From: Acidobacteria bacterium CG_4_9_14_3_um_filter_49_7
GTDB taxonomy: Bacteria; Acidobacteriota; Holophagae; Thermotomaculales; Thermotomaculaceae
Assembly (NCBI GenBank): GCA_002789615.1
Contig: PFTO01000099.1
Location: 1 to 6,556 of the forward strand
DNA: 6,556 bases
Direction: 5' to 3'
The notes beneath the pieces were generated by a model, which had not been told where the DNA came from, made no database searches, and saw only the letters and a list, made by a program, of their open reading frames with translations. Within the stretch, counting starts at the first letter, position 1, and each line of letters opens with the position of its first letter. Both the position numbers and the translations under genes were made by a program. This document shows positions 1-5,896 of the stretch, in pieces.

Positions 1-809
1 AGTTCCAACTCAACCGGCTTTTCAAAGTATATTTTTAGTTCTTTTTCAGCCAACTTCCTGATTTTCTTGATCATAGCCGCCTGGTGGCCAACCATGATGG
101 GCTTTTGTGACTTTCTTTCCACAGCAATGTCCGCCATAATTTCCACATGGGTATCTTCGACTTTCATGACGCGGATATCCACAAAGGTGCAATACGGAAT
201 CTCCTGCCGGGTTTCCTGCAGTACCTTTTCCCGGATAACTTCAGATACGTAAAATCTTTCTGAAATATTTGTGTAGTCCGTTTCATCATACTGAAATTCA
301 CCTTCCGGCAGTCGTTCTATAATGATTTTCATCAGTTCATCGACATTACTTCCGGTAAGTGCAGATATGGGGAAAACCACTTCAAAGCCTTCGTTTGCAA
401 GCTTTTCCATCAATGGGAGAACACGGGATTTCTTGATAATGTCGGTCTTGTTCAAGGCTACAATCACGTCGTTGCTTCGGGGCTTCAATTGTTCCAGCAG
501 ATATATTTCTCCGCCACCAACTGCAACCGATGCATCCATCATATACAGGATGAGATCACAGGAATCCAGGCTATCATAAACAGTCTGCATCATTGCTTTA
601 TTCATTTCATAAATTGGTTTGTGAAAGCCCGGTAAATCCACAAACACGATCTGGGCATCAGGTTCAGTTAAAATTCCAAAAATTTGATTTCGGGTAGTCT
701 GAGGTTTGTCTGAAACAATTGATATTTTCTGTTTCATTAAGTTGTTAAGCAATGTTGATTTCCCGGCGTTGGGTCGGCCAATCATCGCAACGACTCCAAA
801 TTTTTTCAT
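1..809 (-). CDS. era: GTPase Era, 3' end cut off by the window edge
   Basis: Ribosome-associated GTPase that binds the 3' end of 16S rRNA and acts as a checkpoint in 30S subunit assembly (family knowledge). About 269 residues are visible. The G motifs are in order: G1 GRPNAGKS (11-18), the switch I threonines in QTTR (37-40), G3 DLPGFH (58-63, where DTPG is commonest), G4 NKTD (120-123) and G5 SAL (149-151). A C-terminal KH domain follows (IMVGHQAAMIKKI, about residues 243-256). The visible protein ends in FEKPVELE, so roughly 25-30 C-terminal residues lie outside the window, given the usual length near 300. The ATG at 809 is preceded by AAGGAA at 818-823, 8 bases upstream. The gene follows the CBS-protein gene after 26 bases and is probably co-transcribed with it. 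The KH GXXG loop reads GHQA, which is unusual. Identification is secure. Confidence 0.97.
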   Translation of the reverse strand, partial: MKKFGVVAMIGRPNAGKSTLLNNLMKQKISIVSDKPQTTRNQIFGILTEPDAQIVFVDLPGFHKPIYEMNKAMMQTVYDSLDSCDLILYMMDASVAVGGGEIYLLEQLKPRSNDVIVALNKTDIIKKSRVLPLMEKLANEGFEVVFPISALTGSNVDELMKIIIERLPEGEFQYDETDYTNISERFYVSEVIREKVLQETRQEIPYCTFVDIRVMKVEDTHVEIMADIAVERKSQKPIMVGHQAAMIKKIRKLAEKELKIYFEKPVELE

Positions 810-817
810 TTCTCCGC

Positions 818-823
818 TTCCTT
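818..823 (-). promoter_or_regulatory. Shine-Dalgarno site of era
   Basis: AAGGAA on the minus strand lies 8 bases before the era ATG at 809, in the 26-base gap after the upstream stop codon. A second purine run, GGAG at 812-815, sits too close to the ATG to be the main site. It supports 809 as the start. The ATG at 830-832 in the same gap is out of frame with era. Confidence 0.7.
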
Positions 824-835
824 TATATCCATGGA

Positions 836-2059
836 TTAAGAGGCCTCATTCTGCCCCATTTTTTCAATTCGAACGCTCTGAATGCGTCGGCGCTTCATTT
901 TTTCTACTGTCAGTTTGAAATTGCTCCATTCCACAGAATCTCCTTCCTTGGGGATCCGGCCAAAGATGTTGAACACTGCACCACCAACAGTGTCTATTTC
1001 CCCGATTTCAAGATTAATGCCGGTTTCTTCTTCCAAATCCTCCAGGGTACACCTGCCATCTACCAGCAAAGAATCCTCTCCCAGCTGTTGAATCGTTTCA
1101 TAATGGCTGTCATGTTCATCTTCGATTTCTCCGACAATTTCCTCAATTAGATCCTCAATTGTCACAATACCGGCCGTTCCGCCATATTCATCCAGCACAA
1201 CCGTCATTTTTGTCCTGGCAGTCTGCATGTCGCGGAGCAAATCGCTCACTTTTTTTGTCTCCGGAACGTAAAGCGGCTTCTGGAGAAAATCAGAAAGGAC
1301 AAATGTTTCCGGCTGTGCCACCATTATGTCCTTCAAGTGAACAACTCCGATAATATCGTCCATTGTATGGCGATAGACCGGCATCCTGGAATGTTTTGCC
1401 GTACGGAACAGTTTTATAAGCCTTTGATATGCCAAGGCTTGTTCCACACCAGCAATATCTGTCCTTGGTGTCATAATCTCCTTCACAAGAGTGTCGCCAA
1501 AATTCAAAACACCCTGAATCAACTCCTTCTCTTCTTCCTCAATAATCCCATGTTCAGTAGCCACGTCAATGAATGCCTTCTCTTCGGATTCTTTTTCATC
1601 TTCATCTTCTTCCCGTTCGTCCTCCATTTTCATCAACCGTCGCGCAATGATAGAGGCTGGCAGCACAAAAAGAAAGAACAGGTAATAAAAGGGGAGAAAG
1701 ATTACAATAAAATGGGACAATACCCACTCCCGATTCAGAAAAGCCGTGGCTGAAACAAGAATCTTCTCTGCAATCAGATAAATTACAGGCACGAGGATCG
1801 CGTTTCTCACGTTAAAGGGCACACTGAATGCGCCGCTTATCATGACCCACAGCCCGAAAACGCTGAGCAACAACAACTCTGCAGTTGTTGACACGATCAA
1901 TTGAAACCTTGCACCCCGCTCCAGAAGAAGTGACAATGAAGGATTCTTTTCAGCAATCTGGCGAAGCTCAATCCGGGACAAACTGACAAAAGCCGTCCGT
2001 ACAACCGAAATCGCAATCCTCAAAACAATAAGCAGGATTAGAAGTCCTTCCAACATCAT
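836..2059 (-). CDS. CNNM/CBS-domain membrane protein (CorC/HlyC 'hemolysin' family)
   Basis: 407-residue inner-membrane protein. An N-terminal CNNM (DUF21) region with about four hydrophobic segments (roughly 4-26, 53-80, 86-106, 113-143) is followed by a very acidic linker (145-161). A CBS pair comes next, starting with IMTPR (195-199) and including VVLDEYGGTAGIVTIEDL (287-304). The CorC_HlyC transporter-associated domain fills 318-402. Family members are linked to Mg2+ efflux or resistance; the old name hemolysin is historical. The membrane half is divergent: SGSETA is replaced by SVVRTA, the GN motif is absent, and EILPK appears as EKILV, so transport activity should not be assumed. The regulatory half is well conserved. 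The ATG at 2059 directly follows the ybeY TAG; a second ATG at 2056 is also possible, but AAGGAG is 8 bases from the first. Placement between ybeY and era fits a co-transcribed unit. Confidence 0.93.
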   Translation of the reverse strand: MMLEGLLILLIVLRIAISVVRTAFVSLSRIELRQIAEKNPSLSLLLERGARFQLIVSTTAELLLLSVFGLWVMISGAFSVPFNVRNAILVPVIYLIAEKILVSATAFLNREWVLSHFIVIFLPFYYLFFLFVLPASIIARRLMKMEDEREEDEDEKESEEKAFIDVATEHGIIEEEEKELIQGVLNFGDTLVKEIMTPRTDIAGVEQALAYQRLIKLFRTAKHSRMPVYRHTMDDIIGVVHLKDIMVAQPETFVLSDFLQKPLYVPETKKVSDLLRDMQTARTKMTVVLDEYGGTAGIVTIEDLIEEIVGEIEDEHDSHYETIQQLGEDSLLVDGRCTLEDLEEETGINLEIGEIDTVGGAVFNIFGRIPKEGDSVEWSNFKLTVEKMKRRRIQSVRIEKMGQNEAS

Positions 2060-2536
2060 CTACTCTACTCCTTGAAAATGAACGGGCAAAGCCTCTTTTA
2101 TCTCCCGTTGCACGGCCGCCATTTCTCCATTATCTGCCTCGTGATCATAACCAAGGAGGTGAAGTAAGCCGTGTAATACAAGAAATTTCAATTCTTCTTC
2201 CAGCGTGTGGCCAATTTCGACTGCCTGCTCTTCGGCACGCTCTACCGATATCACCACACTACCCAGAAATATTTCATCGGTTTCCGGTAGAATATCCCCA
2301 TCTGTGAAGCTCAAGACATCCGTAACCTGATCCTTGTTTCGATAATCACGGTTGAGTTTGTGTATTTCCTCATTGTCTGTAAAGAGAATCTCCACACAAC
2401 ATTTTTCACTTCCGGGCAATTCCAACCCAACTGAAATATCTTGGAGAAACGCAGTCCAACTGTCGGAATCAGGAAGTCCGGTCAGACCCTCTCTGGAGAT
2501 GATTTCCGACACAATTGTCTTCTGTGACTCAGACAT
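2060..2536 (-). CDS. ybeY: Endoribonuclease / rRNA maturation factor YbeY
   Basis: YbeY is a small zinc metalloprotein needed for 16S rRNA 3'-end maturation and ribosome quality control in many bacteria (family knowledge). The 158 residues match the usual 150-170. The zinc motif HGLLHLLGYDHE is at 122-133, with ligands H122, H126 and H132. Upstream is the family block LNRDYRNKDQVTDVLSF (61-77), then GDI and LGSVVIS (91-97). The start at 2536 is chosen because GGAGGA lies 4 bases upstream and the protein begins MSESQK, with no conserved sequence before it. The open frame extends to an ATG at 2641, but that would add 35 residues lying wholly over the pgpH 3' end. With the chosen start the gene overlaps pgpH by 8 bases (ATGTCTGA), a typical translational-coupling junction. 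Its stop codon abuts the next gene's ATG. Confidence 0.96.
   Translation of the reverse strand: MSESQKTIVSEIISREGLTGLPDSDSWTAFLQDISVGLELPGSEKCCVEILFTDNEEIHKLNRDYRNKDQVTDVLSFTDGDILPETDEIFLGSVVISVERAEEQAVEIGHTLEEELKFLVLHGLLHLLGYDHEADNGEMAAVQREIKEALPVHFQGVE
2068..2073 (-). promoter_or_regulatory. Shine-Dalgarno site of the CBS-protein gene, inside ybeY
   Basis: AAGGAG on the minus strand lies 8 bases before the ATG at 2059, inside the last codons of ybeY. The junction reads TAG directly followed by ATG ATG, so ribosomes finishing ybeY stop on top of the next start. The spacing favours the first ATG over the one at 2056 (11 bases). Confidence 0.75.
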
Positions 2537-4916
2537 TCTTTCCTCCGTTGCCGTCACCCGATGATTCTGAGTCCTTATCCGACCTGTCGTTTCCTTCCAA
2601 TTCCGCATTTTCTTCATTGAAATCAAACCCGGGATAGTCAATCCTGGTGTGAAATGAAGCTGCTATTGATCTCAAAAAGCTGGCTGCTATCAAGTCCAAC
2701 TCCTTGAAGGTCAGATCGCAGTCAGAAAACTGGTTATCATCAATCAAATCCTTGATGATCCGATTCACCAGATTTTGTAGTTTGCCGGCGGATATCGGTG
2801 CCTTCAGTGTTCGGGATGCAGCCTCCACCGCGTCTCCAATCATAAGGATGGCCGTCTCCTTCATGGTTGGTTTTGGGCCTGGATACTGGTATTCACTCTC
2901 TTCTACAGCCTCGCCGTTTTCCTCCTGCAGAGAAAGCGCTTTGTTATAGAAAAACGCCATCAGCTTTGTTCCATGATGTTCTTTGATGAACCGGATAATC
3001 TGCTCTGGTAGTTTCGCTTCCTGCGCCAGCTTGATTCCATCTTTCACATGGTTGGTCAGAATAATCGAACTCATTTTCGGTGTAAGACGGTTATGTCTGT
3101 TTTCGTCACCTGTACGCTGATTCTCAATAAAATATCCTGGCTTTTCCATTTTTCCAATGTCATGATAATACGTACCTACCCTGGCCAGCAATGAGTTCGC
3201 GCCGATCGCTTTCGCCGCGGCTTCCACCAGATTTGCCACCAGAATTGAATGCTGGTAGGTTCCAGCCGCTTTCATAGACAAGTCCACCAACAGGCGATTG
3301 TTCATATTCGCCAGTTCCAGAAGTCGAATATCGGTAGTAATACGAAAGGCACTCTCAAAGGTAGGAAGTGAAATTGTCACAGCCGCTGAGACAAAAAAAC
3401 CACCTGCCAGAGCAATCACAAGTGCCGCCCCATACCATTCCAGTGAGGGATTACCGGAATAATGAAGGTAGAGAATAATCAGAAAAATAAAATGAGACAA
3501 ACCCAGCCAGAAGCCGGAAAAAAGCACAGCAGACTGTCCAGATTGCTTGCGCAAAATATAGATTGAAAACAGAGATGAAAATATGAGAAAAAGGGTAAGA
3601 GGGATATTCCCCGCAGTTAACAGCAATAGTATGATAGCCACACAAAGTGTGACAATCAGGGCGGGGATTCCCCCTGCGAGTAATGCGGCCAGAGAGGCTG
3701 GGAAAGCATAGGGCACCGCATAAAACAAAAGCTCACCTTTGAAAAGAACCGATAGTGAAACACTTCTTTCCACAGCCCCCAATACAAAAATGGACAACTT
3801 AATAAGCACAATACCAGCCAGTGCGCACCAGACAAGCAATAGAAAAACCGGCACTTCATCCCGGACATATCGCTTTTGAAAAACCACGGAAAGCCGGTAC
3901 AGGAAAAAGACTGTCAGAATCAGCAGTAACAAAGTCGATACGATTCTCCGGGAAGAAATATTGGCTAGAAGTCTTTCATTCTGCTCATTAATAAATCGTG
4001 CCGCTACCGGAGAGATTCTCTCGCCCTTTCTCACGATAATTTCGCCGGTCTTCTTTCTGAGATATGAGGGCTCCACGCTGTTTGCAGCCTCTTCCCTGGA
4101 GGCCTCCGTCATTTTTTTATCAAAAATGTAGTTTGGGATCACAATATGGTTAACCAGCGCAAATATTATGGAGAGCTCCTCATTATGTACGACTTCCCTA
4201 TTTCTAAGAAAAGAATATACAAATTTCTTCAAGCTTGCCCGATCCACAACCGGTGGGAAGCCCTTGGTCAGATACTGTTGATCTTTTCCGGAATCTGCCA
4301 ATACGGCTTCCCCATTTATCAGTTTCAAATTGTTATGGTCTTCTGCAAACTCGCGGGTGTACAGGCGATCCATCATCTCCGTAAGAAGTGGCTTTAAGTT
4401 CTCAAGATTTTTGCTGTCTTTCAGGGCCAAAAAAATCGCAGGGGGTATCAGAGATGAAAGCTCTTCCTGATACTGCTTATTCAATACTTCAATCTGTTTC
4501 TCCGTCTCCGTCTTCTGTGTCTTTCCATTTACCGAGATCAGTGAATCTCGGAGCTCTTGATATCCTTCCAGTTTCCGAAACAGCTGATCCAGAATGAAGG
4601 TCACTTTCTCATGGGCCCTGGGATCATAGATATAGACATTGGGTGCCTGTTCCCGTGCCGCCAGACGTCGCGCTTCAGTCGTCACTGTATCCGGTATATT
4701 CAAATCCAGAGTGGCATAAATGTCCGATCTCGCAACATCTCCAGCACCGAACTTTTCGATGTTCGCGAAGGAAAACATCTTTAATATCAATGCCCCTGAA
4801 ACAGCAACCAGAAGCAGAGAACTGAGAATTTCCCGAAAAGTGGGTCTATTCCCCGTTACGATCAGTGCTTTCTTCATGCCGCTGATAGGCTTTGATGACC
4901 TCTTGAACAATTGCAT
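2529..4916 (-). CDS. pgpH: 7TM-HD domain phosphodiesterase, PgpH type (probable c-di-AMP hydrolase)
   Basis: 795-residue membrane protein with the full 7TMR-HD architecture. It has one N-terminal membrane segment (about 29-47) and an extracytoplasmic 7TMR-HDED domain (about 50-320) containing GEIIVRKGERISP (291-303). Seven membrane segments follow (about 325-342, 356-379, 394-414, 416-434, 437-454, 465-484, 496-514). The cytoplasmic HD phosphohydrolase domain (about 545-755) keeps the metal residues H556, H585-D586 in YYHDIGK, H623, H647-H648 and D695. Characterised relatives (Listeria PgpH) hydrolyse c-di-AMP to pApA, so that activity is inferred here. The tail from about 764 is acidic and low in complexity, and its DNA carries the ybeY ribosome-binding site. 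The start is uncertain: ATG 4916 has a weak AAGGA 11 bases upstream and overlaps phoH by 71 bases; ATG 4877 (residue 14) overlaps by 32 and lacks a clear site. Confidence 0.93.
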   Translation of the reverse strand: MQLFKRSSKPISGMKKALIVTGNRPTFREILSSLLLVAVSGALILKMFSFANIEKFGAGDVARSDIYATLDLNIPDTVTTEARRLAAREQAPNVYIYDPRAHEKVTFILDQLFRKLEGYQELRDSLISVNGKTQKTETEKQIEVLNKQYQEELSSLIPPAIFLALKDSKNLENLKPLLTEMMDRLYTREFAEDHNNLKLINGEAVLADSGKDQQYLTKGFPPVVDRASLKKFVYSFLRNREVVHNEELSIIFALVNHIVIPNYIFDKKMTEASREEAANSVEPSYLRKKTGEIIVRKGERISPVAARFINEQNERLLANISSRRIVSTLLLLILTVFFLYRLSVVFQKRYVRDEVPVFLLLVWCALAGIVLIKLSIFVLGAVERSVSLSVLFKGELLFYAVPYAFPASLAALLAGGIPALIVTLCVAIILLLLTAGNIPLTLFLIFSSLFSIYILRKQSGQSAVLFSGFWLGLSHFIFLIILYLHYSGNPSLEWYGAALVIALAGGFFVSAAVTISLPTFESAFRITTDIRLLELANMNNRLLVDLSMKAAGTYQHSILVANLVEAAAKAIGANSLLARVGTYYHDIGKMEKPGYFIENQRTGDENRHNRLTPKMSSIILTNHVKDGIKLAQEAKLPEQIIRFIKEHHGTKLMAFFYNKALSLQEENGEAVEESEYQYPGPKPTMKETAILMIGDAVEAASRTLKAPISAGKLQNLVNRIIKDLIDDNQFSDCDLTFKELDLIAASFLRSIAASFHTRIDYPGFDFNEENAELEGNDRSDKDSESSGDGNGGKNV
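2541..2546 (-). promoter_or_regulatory. Shine-Dalgarno site of ybeY, inside the pgpH 3' end
   Basis: GGAGGA on the minus strand lies 4 bases before the ATG at 2536. It encodes the Gly-Gly pair near the PgpH C-terminus (GGKNV, stop). It is the strongest ribosome-binding site in the window and settles the ybeY start against the longer open frame beginning at 2641. Confidence 0.8.
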
Positions 4917-5805
4917 GTCTTACCACATCCTTTTCTGTGAAATGAACAAACCGGATACCCTCAATTCCCTGCAAAATCTGCTTAGCTTCCACAAGTCCGG
5001 ACTTCTTCCTTGTCGGTAGATCGATTTGTGTAATGTCACCCGTCACAATCGCCTTAGAGCGAAATCCGATTCTTGTTAAAAACATTTTCATCTGTTCAGA
5101 TGTTGAATTCTGGGCCTCATCGAGAATCAAGAAGGCATCATTCAGCGTACGACCTCGCATATATGCAAGTGGAGCAACCTCTACCTGCCCCCGTTCAACA
5201 AAACGGTTGGCAAGGTCTGTGGGAATAATATCAAAAAGCGCATCGTAAAGCGGCCTGAGGTACGGATCAATCTTCGCCTGAAGGTCCCCGGGCAGGTACC
5301 CAAGGTTTTCTCCTGCCTCCACTGCCGGTCGCGTCAGCACAATTTTGTCGATCTCTTTCTCAAGGAGATATTTGATAGCTACCGCCATCGCGATATAGGT
5401 TTTGCCCGTTCCCGCCGGACCGATGGAAAATACAATATCGCTTTGCTCAATGGTATGAACATATAACTTTTGATTCAAAGACTTGGGATATATTGCTTTT
5501 CTTGAATTGGGGACAATGGAACTGTCGTTCAGGATTTCTGAAAGAGACATATCAGGGGCTTCCCGACGAATGCGTACGAAAGATTCAAGCTCTTCAGGGT
5601 TTGCGCTGGGGCGCTGCGTCAGATACTCTTCCAGATTGGTGAAGAGCGTTATCAGTTCCGGACGGTTTTCATTCCCCACGATACCGATTTTCTGGCCCCG
5701 GGCAGTCAGGCGAACCTGAAATTCTCTTTCGATTGCACTAATCACCTGGCTCTGGTTCTCGTAAAACAAAGAAATATCACAGTGCTCAAATATATATTGA
5801 TTCAT
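4846..5805 (-). CDS. phoH: PhoH family ATPase
   Basis: Cytoplasmic P-loop ATPase of the PhoH/PhoL family, related to superfamily 1 helicases and usually next to ybeY. A role in RNA handling is inferred from context and family. The protein has 319 residues, normal for the family. An N-terminal KH-like segment comes first (residues 1-62, with VRLTARGQKIGIVG at 31-44). The ATPase domain has Walker A GPAGTGKT (129-136), the block LTRPAVEAGENLGYLPGDL (157-175), Walker B FLILDEAQN (225-233), the sensor-like TGDITQIDLP (255-264) and the C-terminal block VVRHAIVQEVIKAY (294-307). The ATG at 5805 fits family N-termini, but no Shine-Dalgarno sequence precedes it; the bases upstream are pyrimidine-rich and belong to a terminator hairpin and its T-run. 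It is the first gene of the probable operon, and pgpH starts inside its 3' end. Confidence 0.96.
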   Translation of the reverse strand: MNQYIFEHCDISLFYENQSQVISAIEREFQVRLTARGQKIGIVGNENRPELITLFTNLEEYLTQRPSANPEELESFVRIRREAPDMSLSEILNDSSIVPNSRKAIYPKSLNQKLYVHTIEQSDIVFSIGPAGTGKTYIAMAVAIKYLLEKEIDKIVLTRPAVEAGENLGYLPGDLQAKIDPYLRPLYDALFDIIPTDLANRFVERGQVEVAPLAYMRGRTLNDAFLILDEAQNSTSEQMKMFLTRIGFRSKAIVTGDITQIDLPTRKKSGLVEAKQILQGIEGIRFVHFTEKDVVRHAIVQEVIKAYQRHEESTDRNGE

Positions 5806-5810
5806 AGACG

Positions 5811-5843
5811 GAAAAAGAGCGGGAAAGTATACCTTCCCCGCTC
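5811..5843 (-). terminator. Rho-independent terminator after the LysM gene
   Basis: On the minus strand the arms GAGCGGGGAAG and CTTTCCCGCTC can form an 11-pair stem, with one G-T wobble and a 5-base GTATA loop (5817-5843). TTTTT follows at 5812-5816. The position, 24 bases after the LysM stop codon, fits a terminator for that gene. The last T of the run is only 6 bases from the phoH start codon. On the plus strand the hairpin is followed by ATTTTCT, a poorer tail, and no plus-strand gene ends here. Confidence 0.85.
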
Positions 5844-5864
5844 ATTTTCTAACCTCAATCCTGA

Positions 5865-5896
5865 ATATTACTTGCCGTCGAAGAAGAAATTCTCAA
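5865..5896 (-). promoter_or_regulatory. Possible weak promoter for phoH and the downstream genes
   Basis: TAATAT at 5865-5870 (overlapping the LysM stop codon) resembles a -10 box, with TTGAGA at 5891-5896 as a possible -35. The 20-base spacer is longer than the normal 16-18, so the match is poor. If real, transcription would begin near 5858, and the hairpin at 5817-5843 would sit in the phoH leader. I list it because phoH follows a terminator and needs a promoter, and nothing better is seen in the 62-base gap. Confidence 0.2.

Noticed and set aside
752..1150. 132-residue plus-strand open frame spanning the era/CBS gene junction
   Set aside because: It is antisense to conserved coding sequence, with no plausible ribosome-binding site or domain; a shadow frame.
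1337..1753. 138-residue open frame on the plus strand, antisense to the CBS-protein gene
   Set aside because: It lies wholly opposite a well-supported gene, shows no recognisable domain, and its low-complexity Phe/Ile run is the complement of the acidic Glu/Asp linker.
2537..2641. 35-residue N-terminal extension of YbeY
   Set aside because: The extension overlies pgpH, is not like YbeY N-termini, and a strong GGAGGA site marks the start at 2536.
3451..3868. Two short minus-strand open frames inside pgpH
   Set aside because: They overlap the membrane-segment region of pgpH in another frame. Their hydrophobic, Cys/Phe-rich content follows from T-rich membrane codons.
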